From the NCBI RefSeq assembly GCF_001044425.1, contig NZ_LFML01000158.1, forward strand, positions 36,116-78,759: a stretch of DNA of 42,644 bases. The letters run 5' to 3'. This DNA comes from Streptomyces roseus (GTDB lineage: Bacteria > Actinomycetota > Actinomycetes > Streptomycetales > Streptomycetaceae). The notes beneath the pieces are model-generated. The model ran no database searches and was not told where the DNA came from. It saw only the letters and a program-made list of their open reading frames with translations. Shown piece by piece: positions 13,711 to 21,781 of this stretch (positions are counted from its first letter, which is position 1; each line of letters starts with the position of its first letter). A program made the translations under genes and the position numbers.

Positions 13711-16061
13711 CACGCACCCCCGTCCGCGGCGGGCTCGGGCGCCGGCCGCGAGACGTCGGTGACGGTCTGGTCGACGGCGACGAAGCGCAGCTCCGAGGTG
13801 AACGAGGCGCCCTCGTCGTCGGTCAGCCAGGCCTGCTCCGGGGTCGGCAGCATCTCGCTGACCTTCAGCTTGGCGCCGGGGTCCTTGCGGGCGAGCCGGC
13901 GCGCCGCCTTCGCGAGGATGGTCAGGTACACCGGGCTGTCGAAGTCCACGTAGAAGGGCCGGGGTTCGGTCGGCGAGACCACGAAGACGAAGCGGGGCAG
14001 ATCGTGTTCCTTCCGCCAATGGCGGGCCCGCACGAACCGCCGGGTCTCGGACTTCTCGTCGGCGAAGGCCAGTTCGGACGCGGGGAAGGCCCAGGTCTCG
14101 CGTGCCACCACCATCTTGTCGATGCTGATGCGCGGGGTGTGGTCTCCCTCGGGGCGCAGCGTGAACCGGTCCATGACCCGCTGCGTCAGGGTGTTCGCGT
14201 ACACGTCCAGCAGGTCGAACGCGGCCCCGTCGGGCAGCACCGCCATCAGCAGGCCGTCCCGCTCCTCGACGCGGACGTCGGCGCACAGGACGGTGCGCGG
14301 GCGGTGCGGGTCACCGGTGTCGTCGACCAGCGAGACGTAGTAGTCCTGCGGCCGGTCCAGCGAAGGCCTGCTGCGCGTCGACCACTTGAGCGGCAGCTCC
14401 TTGGGCAGCATCGGCAGCAGCCGGGGCCCGGGGAAGTCGCGGGTGGTCTCCGCGATCAGCTCCTCGCGGTCCGGGTGCTGGTGGACGAAGAGCGAGGCGC
14501 CCATCGTGTTGAGCGCGCTGTGCATCTCGCCCAGCACCATCTCGAAGTCCCCGCGGGCCACCGCGTCCGCGCTGTCGGCGAGCAGCAGCACGTCCGGGCT
14601 GAAGTAGCGGGCCAGCGACCAGCCGGCGCCCGGCTCCTCGAACTCCTCGCGCACCCGCTCCGCAATGTCCGCCGAGGAGACGCGGACCCGGCGCGCCCCC
14701 TCCGGCACGGCCAGGATCCGCGCCCATTTCGCCCGCAGTTCGGCCTGGACGGCGTCGAGGTCGCGGGTCGCCTCCGGGTAGGGGGAGGGCAGGCAGCCCA
14801 GCCACATCGCGCCGAGGTCCACCGGGCCGGCCGCGCTCAGCCGCTCGTACACCTGGCGCAGGCGCGGCCGGACCCGCTCGGCGAACCGGTTCGTCATCCA
14901 GCGCGCCGCCGTCAGGCACTGCGCGAGCGGGGTCAGCTCGTCCAGCAGGGCGGTGCCGAGGGTGGCCGTCGCCGCGCGCCGGGCGTCGGAGTACACGAGC
15001 CCCCGGCAGGGCGCCGTCCGCTCGCCCTTGGACCGCTGGGCGTCGGTTGCGGTCAGCGCCGCGAAGTCCGCTTCCAGCGCGGAGATCGCCGAGGTCAGGG
15101 CCTCCGCGTCGAGGCCGGCCGCCTGTACCGCGTCCCGTCCCCGCTCCAGTACGGCCAGCTTCTCCAGGGCCGGCTCGCGCAGGGCCGGATCGCCGATCCG
15201 CTCCAGCACGGCGCGCAGCTCGCGCTCCGGGTAGGTGCCCGTCGGCACGTCGAGGCGCCAGTGCACCCACCGCTTGGACAGCAGCCACCGCACGGCCTCG
15301 GTGGCCTCGGCCACCGGGATCCCCAGTGCCGCGGCGATCGCGGCCGGCGGCCGGGTCCCGTCGCACAGGTCCAGCACGGCGCGGGCCCTCTCGCCGATGG
15401 GCTGCGGCGGCCGGCCCGGCAGGTGCACGGACAGGCCCTCGGCCCGTACGAAGGACACCCGGCGCGGCGGGATCCAGGCCCGCATCGCGGGGTCGGCGTC
15501 GAGCGACTTGGCCAGGGCGTCGATGGCCCAGCTGGCGAAGTACACCCGCGAGTCGGCGAGGAACCCGCCGCTGCCGGGGTCGACCTCCACCCCGTGCGTG
15601 GCGAGGTCCCAGCGGCCCCAGCCGACCGGGCCGAAGAAGCCGATGGTGTCGTTCTTGACGCAGAACCGCTGCCAGTAGTGGGCCACCAGCTCCTCGCGCT
15701 GGCGGGGCATGCTGGTCCGGCTCGCGGCGGTCGGCGTCCAGTTCAGGAACGGGGCGATGCCGGTGCGCAGTACGGCCGGGTTCTGCCAGGCCACGGCGGC
15801 CCGGAAGCGCGGCGAGGCGGCGATGGACTGGAGCAGTTCGGCGGTGGCGACGGCGCCGTGGTCGAAGGCCCCGGTGAACGCCTCCCAGTCCGGGCCGGCG
15901 AGCGCGTCGCCGGGGCCGAACTTGTCGGCGGCCAGGGCGAGGCCGGGCGGGGCCATGCGCAGGACCCCCTCGGCCGGGAAACCCGGACCGCGGAGTGCGA
16001 AGTGCTCCCACAACCGCCACCCGCCGGTGGGCAGGTGCACGGTCTCTGGGGTGTCCGACAT
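13710..16061 (-). CDS. Second LanB-like protein, glutamylation domain only
   Basis: This 783-residue paralogue of the other LanB-like protein shares its whole architecture: WRLWEHFALRGPGFPAEGVL near the start, FLNWTPTAASRTS, YWQRF...IGFFGPVGWGRW at 129-151, and the C-terminal LPRFVFVV...PFYVDFDSPVYL block. It also ends without a SpaB_C elimination domain. It differs by a 20-residue Pro/Ala tail after SELRFVAVD. The ATG at 16061 has GAAGGAG 8 nt upstream. It is the first gene of the minus-strand operon, and its stop overlaps the adenylation gene by one base. Two copies suggest a heterodimer, two successive modifications, or one modifying and one structural partner. It carries the same K-N-D-T-I-G replacement of the usual R-x-T-P-F-G motif. 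Confidence 0.85.
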   Translation of the reverse strand: MSDTPETVHLPTGGWRLWEHFALRGPGFPAEGVLRMAPPGLALAADKFGPGDALAGPDWEAFTGAFDHGAVATAELLQSIAASPRFRAAVAWQNPAVLRTGIAPFLNWTPTAASRTSMPRQREELVAHYWQRFCVKNDTIGFFGPVGWGRWDLATHGVEVDPGSGGFLADSRVYFASWAIDALAKSLDADPAMRAWIPPRRVSFVRAEGLSVHLPGRPPQPIGERARAVLDLCDGTRPPAAIAAALGIPVAEATEAVRWLLSKRWVHWRLDVPTGTYPERELRAVLERIGDPALREPALEKLAVLERGRDAVQAAGLDAEALTSAISALEADFAALTATDAQRSKGERTAPCRGLVYSDARRAATATLGTALLDELTPLAQCLTAARWMTNRFAERVRPRLRQVYERLSAAGPVDLGAMWLGCLPSPYPEATRDLDAVQAELRAKWARILAVPEGARRVRVSSADIAERVREEFEEPGAGWSLARYFSPDVLLLADSADAVARGDFEMVLGEMHSALNTMGASLFVHQHPDREELIAETTRDFPGPRLLPMLPKELPLKWSTRSRPSLDRPQDYYVSLVDDTGDPHRPRTVLCADVRVEERDGLLMAVLPDGAAFDLLDVYANTLTQRVMDRFTLRPEGDHTPRISIDKMVVARETWAFPASELAFADEKSETRRFVRARHWRKEHDLPRFVFVVSPTEPRPFYVDFDSPVYLTILAKAARRLARKDPGAKLKVSEMLPTPEQAWLTDDEGASFTSELRFVAVDQTVTDVSRPAPEPAADGGA
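15631..15704 (-). repeat. 74-nt exact duplicate shared by the two LanB-like genes (right copy)
   Basis: Identical to 10207-10280; it covers the motif that differs from classical LanB enzymes. Confidence 0.9.
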
Positions 16062-16294
16062 GGCGGAGCTCCTTCCAGCCTGATGGGGTGACGTGGCCGG
16101 CGGCGCTGTACCTCTCGGTCGCCACCCTGGCTGCCCCGAACACTGCCGCCGCGCGCACCGGCGCCACCAGGGAAGGAGCGGCAGCACCGGCCGCCGGTCC
16201 TTCTGCGCGTTTGTCCCTATGGCGCCCCCGCCCCGGCACTGCACGCTGTGACCCATCACGGAACAGCCGAACAACCAAAGGGAGGGCCGGACCA
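16062..16294. promoter_or_regulatory. Divergent promoter region between LanB-like operon and mbtH-like gene
   Basis: This 233-bp gap must hold the start signals for the leftward operon and the rightward MbtH-like gene. I see no clear -35/-10 pair on either strand and no long palindrome. The leftward gene has GAAGGAG and the rightward gene has GGGAGGG as ribosome sites. Confidence 0.55.
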
Positions 16295-16501
16295 ATGGCC
16301 GAGACGGACGAGAGCGGCTACCGCGTCGTACGCAATGACGAGGAGCAGTACTCCATCTGGCGAGCGGACCGGGAGCTCCCGGCCGGCTGGCAGGCCGAGG
16401 GCACGCAGGGCACCCGCCAGGAGTGCCTGGACCACATCGCCGAGGTGTGGACGGACATGCGCCCCCTGAGCCTGCGCCGCCGCATGGCCGCGGCATCCTG
16501 A
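16295..16501 (+). CDS. MbtH-like protein
   Basis: The 68-residue protein has the MbtH family signature: NDEEQYSIW near residue 14, PAGW at 29-32, and WTDMRPLSL near the C-terminus. The proline usually after the first Trp is Arg here. Family members bind A domains and are needed for the solubility or activity of many NRPSs. The start at 16295 has GGGAGGG upstream at suitable spacing; a longer in-frame reading to 15995 runs back into the LanB-like gene and lacks support. It is transcribed away from the NRPS operon but is the only MbtH candidate in the window, so it probably serves the A domains of this cluster. Confidence 0.93.
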   Translation: MAETDESGYRVVRNDEEQYSIWRADRELPAGWQAEGTQGTRQECLDHIAEVWTDMRPLSLRRRMAAAS

Positions 16502-16516
16502 ACGGGGGCACGAACG

Positions 16517-16563
16517 CCGGTCGGCGCGGCTGAGCCGCGGGGGAACCGAGCCCCGCCGACCGG
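16517..16563 (+). terminator. Multi-branched structured RNA just after mbtH-like gene
   Basis: An outer 10-bp stem (16517-16526 with 16554-16563) encloses two small hairpins, cggc-tga-gccg at 16527-16537 and a G-run/C-run pair near 16539-16553. It begins 15 nt after the MbtH stop and has no T-tract. A GC-type terminator is the simplest reading; see findings for a weak riboswitch resemblance. Confidence 0.45.
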
Positions 16564-17305
16564 TGCACCACCCGGGGCCGCACGGAGCCCCGCGGGCGAT
16601 GGCGCGCGGGGTGAGGTGCTGCCTCCGTACGGGTTGACCGGCGATACGCGCGCGGTGGCCGGACGTGGCCGACCGGACGCCACCGCGGGCCCGGGCGTGG
16701 CTCACCGCAATCCGGTACCCGGCGGCGGGACCCGCGCAAGCGACCGATCGCCCCGGTCCTCGTGAGCGCGGGCCTCGTCCGGCCTGGGTTCGCGTGAGCG
16801 GCGTCCACCGGAGCCGCAGCGCGGCCGGGTCACGCTCCTGGATCCGGGCCGGAGGTTCCGGTAACGCGCCCGCCCCGTCCTCCGGGTCCCCGCCACCGGC
16901 CCGCGGTCCGCGCGGGACCTGCGCCCCCACGTGCCTGCACGTGCCTGCGCCGCCCCGGCTCTGGGACCGTGAAGACGCCGTCGAGTACCCGCACCCGCCC
17001 CCCGGCCGGAATCGGCGGCTCGCCCAAGTGGGCCAAGTGCAGGGTCTGTTGCACGGAGCTGAGTTCCCCGTACCGTGCCACCAGCGGAGCGGCCGGCAGG
17101 CCGGAAAGTGCGCGGGACCGCCCCATGGCATGCCCGAGCTCGGTCCCCGCCATCCGCTCCGCACCCCGTGCGCAGGGCCCGGGAGGTCTTTCCGTTCTCC
17201 AGCTGTACCGCGCCGCGTCACGAACCGATCCCCGTCCGGTACCCCGGGACCGCTCTCCTTGGGGCGCCCCTCGACATCCCCCTCACCCCCAGAGGTCGTC
17301 ACCCC
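16564..17305. other. Intergenic region without a convincing gene
   Basis: This stretch lies between the MbtH-like gene and phospholipase C. Open frames on both strands here have no recognisable motif, no good ribosome site, and Arg/Pro/Gly-rich compositions typical of GC-rich shadow frames. A two-copy 10-bp direct repeat (cacgtgcctg) lies at 16928-16947. The right end must contain the phospholipase promoter. It is a plausible right boundary of the peptide gene cluster. Confidence 0.6.
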
Positions 17306-19366
17306 ATGGCTGAACTCAATCGCCGCAGGTTCCTGCAGATCGCGGGCGGAACCGCCGCGGCCGCGATGCTGAACGAGAGCATCGCCCGCGCGGCCGCCAT
17401 CCCGGCCCAGGGCGCCACCGGCACCATCCAGGACATCGAGCACATCGTGGTGCTCATGCAGGAGAACCGGTCCTTCGACCAGTACTTCGGCTCGATGAAG
17501 GGGGTGCGCGGTTTCGGCGACCCGCGCCCCGTCCTCCAGGACAACGGGAAGTCCGTCTTCTACCAGTCCAACGGGACGAAGGACATCCTCCCCTTCAACC
17601 CCCAGGTCACCAACCTGGGCATGCAGTTCGTCGAGGGCCTCAACCACGACTGGGCCGGCGGCCACGCCGCGTACAACAACGGCAAGTACGACAAGTGGGT
17701 CCCGGCCAAGACGGCCACGACCATGGCGTACATGACGCGGAACGACATCCCGTTCCACTACGCGCTCGCCGACGCCTTCACCGTGTGCGACGCCTACCAC
17801 TGCTCGTTCATCGGCGCGACCGACCCGAACCGCTACTACATGTGGACGGGCCACACCGGCAACGACGGAACCGGCGGCGGCCCCGTCCTCGGCAACCAGG
17901 AGGCCGGCTACGGCTGGAAGACCTACCCGGAGCGCCTGGAGGCGGCCGGGGTCTCCTGGAAGATCTACCAGGACGTCGGCGACGGCCTGAACGCCGCCGG
18001 CGGCTGGGGCTGGATCAGCGACGCCTTCCGCGGCAACTACGGCGACAACTCGCTGCTCTACTTCAACAGCTACCGCAACGCCCAGCCCGGTGACCCGCTG
18101 TACGAGAAGGCCCGTACGGGCACCAACGCCAAGGCGGGGGAGAGCTACTTCGCCAAGCTGCGCGCCGACGTCGTGAACGGCGCGCTGCCCCAGGTCTCCT
18201 GGATCGCCGCGCCCGAGGCCTTCAGCGAGCACCCGAACTGGCCAGTCAACTTCGGTGCCTGGTACATCTCGCAGGTCCTGGACGCGCTCACCGCGAACCC
18301 GGCGGTGTGGGCGAAGACGGCGTTCTTCATCACCTACGACGAGAACGACGGCTTCTTCGACCACGTCGTCCCGCCCTACCCGCCCGCCTCCGCCGCCTGG
18401 GGCCTGTCCACGGCGGACGTCACCCGCGACCTCTACGCCGGTGGCGGCGGCTACGCGGCCGGCCCCTACGGCCTCGGCCCGCGCGTCCCGATGATCGTGG
18501 TCTCCCCGTGGAGCAAGGGCGGCTACGTCTGCTCCGAGACCTTCGACCACACCTCGGTCATCCGGTTCATGGAGAAGCGCTTCGGCGTGCAGGAGCCCAA
18601 CATCTCGCCCTGGCGCCGCGCGGTCTGCGGCGACCTGACCTCGGCGTTCGACTTCACGCGTGCGGACGCCTCGCCCGCGGCCCTGCCCTCCACCGCCGGG
18701 TACGTCCCGCCGGACCACAACGCGCACCCGTCCTACCACCCGGTGCCGCCGGCGACGGGCTCCCTGCCCAGGCAGGAGGCGGGCCGCAAGCCCACGCGCG
18801 CGCTGGGCTACGCCCCGTACGTGGACGGCAAGGCGGTCACCTCCACGGGCCAGTTCACCCTGACCTTCTCCTCCGGTCCCGCCCTCGGCGCGCACTTCCA
18901 CAGCACCTCGGGCAACCGGACCGACGGCCCCTGGCCCTACACGGTCGAGGCGGGCAAGACCCTCTCGGACACCTGGAGTACCAGCAGCTCCACCGGCAAC
19001 CAGATCAACCTGACGGTCTGGGGTCCGAACGGGTTCCTGCGCACCTGGAAGGGTCCGGCGAAGAAAGCCGGTCCGGAGGTCACGGCCCGCCACGACGCGG
19101 CGACCGGCAACCTGAAGCTGACGCTGTCCAACTCCGGCACGGCGGCGGTCGACCTCACGGTGACCAACGCCTACGGCGGCGCCGCCCAGACCCTGCGGGT
19201 CGCGGCGGGCGGCACGGCCACGTACACGGCGGACCTCTCCACGACGGGCCGCTGGTACGACGTGCAGGTCGTCTCCGGCGCGGACGCCACCTTCCTGCGC
19301 CGCTTCGCAGGCCACGTCGAAACCGGCGCCCCGGGCCTCTCGGACCCGGCCATCAAGACCGTCTGA
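17306..19366 (+). CDS. Tat-exported phosphocholine-type phospholipase C
   Basis: The protein has 686 residues and belongs to the bacterial phospholipase C / acid phosphatase phosphoesterase family. It hydrolyses phospholipids such as phosphatidylcholine outside the cell. The N-terminus has a twin-arginine signal (NRRRFLQIAGG then an Ala-rich segment to about residue 35). Catalytic-domain blocks include VVLMQENRSFDQYFG, NHDWAGGH, ATDPNRYYMWTGH and ITYDENDGFFDHVVPP. Two beta-rich C-terminal DUF756-type repeats follow from about residue 500. The start is at 17306 with AGAGG about 11 nt upstream. The last 14 bases overlap the end of a convergent gene. Such genes are often phosphate-regulated; I saw no clear PHO box. 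Confidence 0.92.
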   Translation: MAELNRRRFLQIAGGTAAAAMLNESIARAAAIPAQGATGTIQDIEHIVVLMQENRSFDQYFGSMKGVRGFGDPRPVLQDNGKSVFYQSNGTKDILPFNPQVTNLGMQFVEGLNHDWAGGHAAYNNGKYDKWVPAKTATTMAYMTRNDIPFHYALADAFTVCDAYHCSFIGATDPNRYYMWTGHTGNDGTGGGPVLGNQEAGYGWKTYPERLEAAGVSWKIYQDVGDGLNAAGGWGWISDAFRGNYGDNSLLYFNSYRNAQPGDPLYEKARTGTNAKAGESYFAKLRADVVNGALPQVSWIAAPEAFSEHPNWPVNFGAWYISQVLDALTANPAVWAKTAFFITYDENDGFFDHVVPPYPPASAAWGLSTADVTRDLYAGGGGYAAGPYGLGPRVPMIVVSPWSKGGYVCSETFDHTSVIRFMEKRFGVQEPNISPWRRAVCGDLTSAFDFTRADASPAALPSTAGYVPPDHNAHPSYHPVPPATGSLPRQEAGRKPTRALGYAPYVDGKAVTSTGQFTLTFSSGPALGAHFHSTSGNRTDGPWPYTVEAGKTLSDTWSTSSSTGNQINLTVWGPNGFLRTWKGPAKKAGPEVTARHDAATGNLKLTLSNSGTAAVDLTVTNAYGGAAQTLRVAAGGTATYTADLSTTGRWYDVQVVSGADATFLRRFAGHVETGAPGLSDPAIKTV

Positions 19367-20095
19367 CGCGGTCGTCCGGTGCGCGCAGCAGTCGCCGTTC
19401 CAGGACCGGCAGGTCCGCGGGACGGTGGCTGCGGGCGTGCCGCAGCAGCAGGTCGCGGGCGGTGTCCGGGACGCGCCTGCGCTTGGGTGGCGGGTGGTGA
19501 ACGCCTCGCTCGCGAAGAACCGCACGGCCCCGTCCAGGCCGCCGCGGTCGGTTTCCCGGACCGCCCAGGCGAGTTCGTCCGTGGGCTCGGCGGCGAGCAG
19601 CCGCACCGGCGCCTCCACGGCCAGCACCGACGCCGCGCCCGTCCCCCGCGGCCTCGGCGCCCCGAGCCAGGAGAACACCAGGGCGGCCCGCACCCCGGGG
19701 CGGTCCGGTTCCTCCCCCCGCGCCAGGGCGGCGGCGTACTCGCGCAGCCGCGGGGGCGCAGCCCGCGCCCAACGGGCCCGGTGCCGGGCCGGGATCCCCT
19801 CCGCGGCGGCGGGCGCGAGCAGGCGCGCCAGCGGCTTCGCGCGGGACAGGTCCACGGCCCGCACGCACTGCCCGCCCGGCTCGTACAGCGTCACGCGGCC
19901 GTCGTGCCCACAGCACGGGCAGTCGTCGGATCCGTCCGGTCCGTGGTCCGGCGGCCATGCGGCGAGCAGCTCCCGGACCTCGCCGGGCTCGTGGATCTCG
20001 TACTGCGCCGGGTGGTACGGGTGCGTCGCCGGTCCGGACGCGGCCGCCCGGCCGGTGGAGACGGCGGCGCGCACCGCGCGGGAGAGGGGTTTCAC
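19353..20095 (-). pseudogene. Conserved hypothetical gene with a 1-nt frameshift
   Basis: From GTG 20095 the frame encodes a hypothetical protein with a DDCPCCGHDG cysteine cluster near residue 59 and an Ala/Arg-rich body to FFASEAFTTRHP. It then runs out of sense at a GGG run (19485-19487; CCC on the coding strand). The adjacent frame continues with plausible sequence, RRVPDTARDLLLRHARSH and on to DDRVRRS, before a stop at 19353. One extra C in the run would join both halves into 247 residues. The gene is therefore either recently inactivated or carries a sequencing error in a homopolymer. Function is unknown. It overlaps the phospholipase end by 14 bp and is divergent from the hydrolase. 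The start is uncertain because no ribosome site is clear. Confidence 0.65.
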
Positions 20096-20168
20096 GGTGT
20101 GATCGTAGATCCGATGGGCAGAACGTACGGCGTCCGTCCAGCCACGCCCCGTCACCGAGGGAGAACGC

Positions 20169-20924
20169 ATGGCCATCGCCCACCGCAGGATCGGCACCGG
20201 CCCCGTCCGCGTCATCGTGCTGCACGACTGGTTCGGCACCTGCGCCAACTGGGGCTCCGCCCTCGACTACCTGGACCCGGAGGGTTTCTCGTACGTCTTC
20301 CTCGACTACCGCGGCTACGGGGACCGCCGGGACGTCCCCGGCCGCTACACCCTCCCCGAGATCGCCGACGACGTCCTCGCGCTCGCCGACGAGATCGGCT
20401 GGGACACCTTCTCCCTCATGGGGCACTCCATGGGCGGCAAGGCCATGCAGCAGGTGCTGGTCCGGGCCCCCGAACGGATCGAGAAGCTCATCGGGATCAA
20501 CCCGGTCCCCGCCGCCCCGTACGAGATGGACGACGCGACCCACGCCCTCTTCCACGGCGCCGCGGGCAGCGCCGAGCACCGGCGGACCATCCTCGACCTG
20601 GTCACGGGCCACCGCGCGGGACGCCACTGGCTGGACCGGATGGTCGCCCACTCCCTGGGCGCCTCCCGACCGGAGGCCTTCGCCGCCTACCTCGCGAGCT
20701 GGCAGCCGCTGGACCTCTCCGCCGCCGTCAAGGGCAGCACCGTCCCCGTGCTGGTCCTCGTGGGGGAGAACGACCTCGCCCTCACCCCCGAGGTGATGCG
20801 GGCCACCTGGCAGGTCTCCTACCCCGACTGCCGCGTCCACCCCGTGGCCGGCGCCGGGCACTACCCGCCGCACGAGACCCCGGTGGCCTTCGCCGCGGAG
20901 GTGGAGAGGTTCCTGCGGGGATAG
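20169..20924 (+). CDS. Alpha/beta hydrolase
   Basis: The protein has 251 residues with a complete alpha/beta-hydrolase fold. The nucleophile elbow is GHSMGG (Ser near residue 93), the acid is likely the Asp of VGENDLALTP, and the base is the His of GAGHYPPHE. An HDWFGTCANW oxyanion-loop segment lies near the N-terminus. There is no signal peptide, so it should be cytoplasmic. The substrate is unknown; esterase or lactonase activity is typical. GAGGGAGA lies 7 nt before the ATG. It is divergent from the frameshifted gene (73-bp gap) and ends just before a strong hairpin. Confidence 0.88.
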   Translation: MAIAHRRIGTGPVRVIVLHDWFGTCANWGSALDYLDPEGFSYVFLDYRGYGDRRDVPGRYTLPEIADDVLALADEIGWDTFSLMGHSMGGKAMQQVLVRAPERIEKLIGINPVPAAPYEMDDATHALFHGAAGSAEHRRTILDLVTGHRAGRHWLDRMVAHSLGASRPEAFAAYLASWQPLDLSAAVKGSTVPVLVLVGENDLALTPEVMRATWQVSYPDCRVHPVAGAGHYPPHETPVAFAAEVERFLRG

Positions 20925-20944
20925 CCCGGGGCGGACGCGAAAAA

Positions 20945-20979
20945 CCCCCGGGGTACGAGGAAACCTCGTACCCCGGGGG
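20945..20979 (-). terminator. Rho-independent terminator of tRNA-His, also closing the hydrolase gene
   Basis: A perfect 16-bp stem (20945-20960 with 20964-20979) has a 3-nt loop. On the minus strand it is followed by TTTTT, so it is a classic terminator for the tRNA. It also sits 20 nt after the hydrolase stop on the plus strand and may serve both. Confidence 0.88.
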
Positions 20980-20984
20980 ATCAG

Positions 20985-21057
20985 GGTGAGTGACGGGACT
21001 TGAACCCGCGGCCACCTGGACCACAACCAGGTGCTCTACCAACTGAGCTACACCCAC
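20985..21057 (-). tRNA. tRNA-His (anticodon GTG)
   Basis: A full cloverleaf reads on the minus strand: 7-bp acceptor GTGGGTG/CACTCAC, D arm GCTC...GAGC, anticodon arm CCTGG-TTGTGGT-CCAGG with GTG, and T arm GCGGG-TTCAAGT-CCCGT. A G precedes position 1 and the discriminator is C, which fits the G-1:C73 identity pair of tRNA-His. CCA is not encoded. Confidence 0.95.
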
Positions 21058-21198
21058 CACGAAGGGCGGCGAACGCCCGTCGATGTGCACGCACAGCATA
21101 GCTGATCAGGAGGGTGGTCCCGCCACGCGTTATCCGGCCGCGGCGTGCGGCGAGCGCCCTCGCCCGGCCCCCGCCCCGCCCCCGTACGGGCGCCGCGG

Positions 21199-21723
21199 CT
21201 ACTTCAGGGCCGCCTTCGTGGCCACGATGATCAGCCCGAGGAACAGGTTCACCACCCCCTCGGCCGCCAGCTGGCCGCGGCTGGCGCCCGCCCGGGCGGC
21301 GCCGACGCACGCCCACAGGACCTGCTGCGCCACGGAGACGCCCATGGCCAGCCAGGCCGTCCCCCAGTAGTCCAGATCGAGGAGGGCGCTCAGGGCGACG
21401 GCGGCCGCGGGCAGGACGGCGGCCTCCACGATCGGCCACTCGTGGAGCGCGACCCGCCGGATCTCGCGCCCGCTCCACGGCTCGCCGAGCACCCGCTCCC
21501 CGGCGAGGTGCGCGTAGACGTGCGTGGCCCAGAACACCAGGCCCGTGACCAGCAGGAGCAGGATGAGATGGAGCCGCGGCCGGTCGCCGACCGTGGTGGC
21601 CGTGGCCACCACGGAGGTGGCGAGGAGGGAGCCGTACACGGCCCCGGCGGAGTCGGTCCGCAAGGCGCGGTGCGGCCCGCTGCGACCTGCGGACATGCCA
21701 CTGGGGATGCTCACGCCCCCCAC
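21199..21723 (-). CDS. Small integral membrane protein, unknown function
   Basis: The protein has 174 residues and about four hydrophobic segments: LHLILLLLVTGLVFWATHVYAHL, VEAAVLPAAAVALSALLDL, TAWLAMGVSVAQQVLWACVGAA and LAAEGVVNLFLGLIIVATKAAL. A conserved-looking HVYAHLAGERVLGEPW stretch joins the first two. I do not recognise the family. The start is uncertain among GTG 21723, GTG 21714 and ATG 21696, with no decisive ribosome site. It lies upstream of tRNA-His and downstream of treZ on the same strand. Confidence 0.75.
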   Translation of the reverse strand: MGGVSIPSGMSAGRSGPHRALRTDSAGAVYGSLLATSVVATATTVGDRPRLHLILLLLVTGLVFWATHVYAHLAGERVLGEPWSGREIRRVALHEWPIVEAAVLPAAAVALSALLDLDYWGTAWLAMGVSVAQQVLWACVGAARAGASRGQLAAEGVVNLFLGLIIVATKAALK

Positions 21724-21781
21724 GATAGGGAGCCCGCCCCCCGTCGCCGCCCGGGCACGCCGGGCCGTCCGGGCGGGGAAA

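Noticed and set aside
8156..16294. A class I lanthipeptide cluster with a LanA precursor
   Set aside because: I looked for short Ser/Thr/Cys-rich genes near the LanB-like genes on both strands and found none. There is no LanC-like cyclase either.
16502..16660. c-di-AMP (ydaO) riboswitch annotation
   Set aside because: Only two short blocks resemble the consensus; the conserved 3' segment is missing and the downstream gene is 650 bp away.
16256..20248. A 1330-residue minus-strand open frame across the intergenic region and the phospholipase gene
   Set aside because: Only its N-terminal part (from 20095 to about 19490) looks like a real protein. The rest is antisense to a clear phospholipase C.
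20985..21057. tRNA-His as the attachment site of an integrated element
   Set aside because: No duplicate of the tRNA 3' end, integrase or excisionase was seen in the window.
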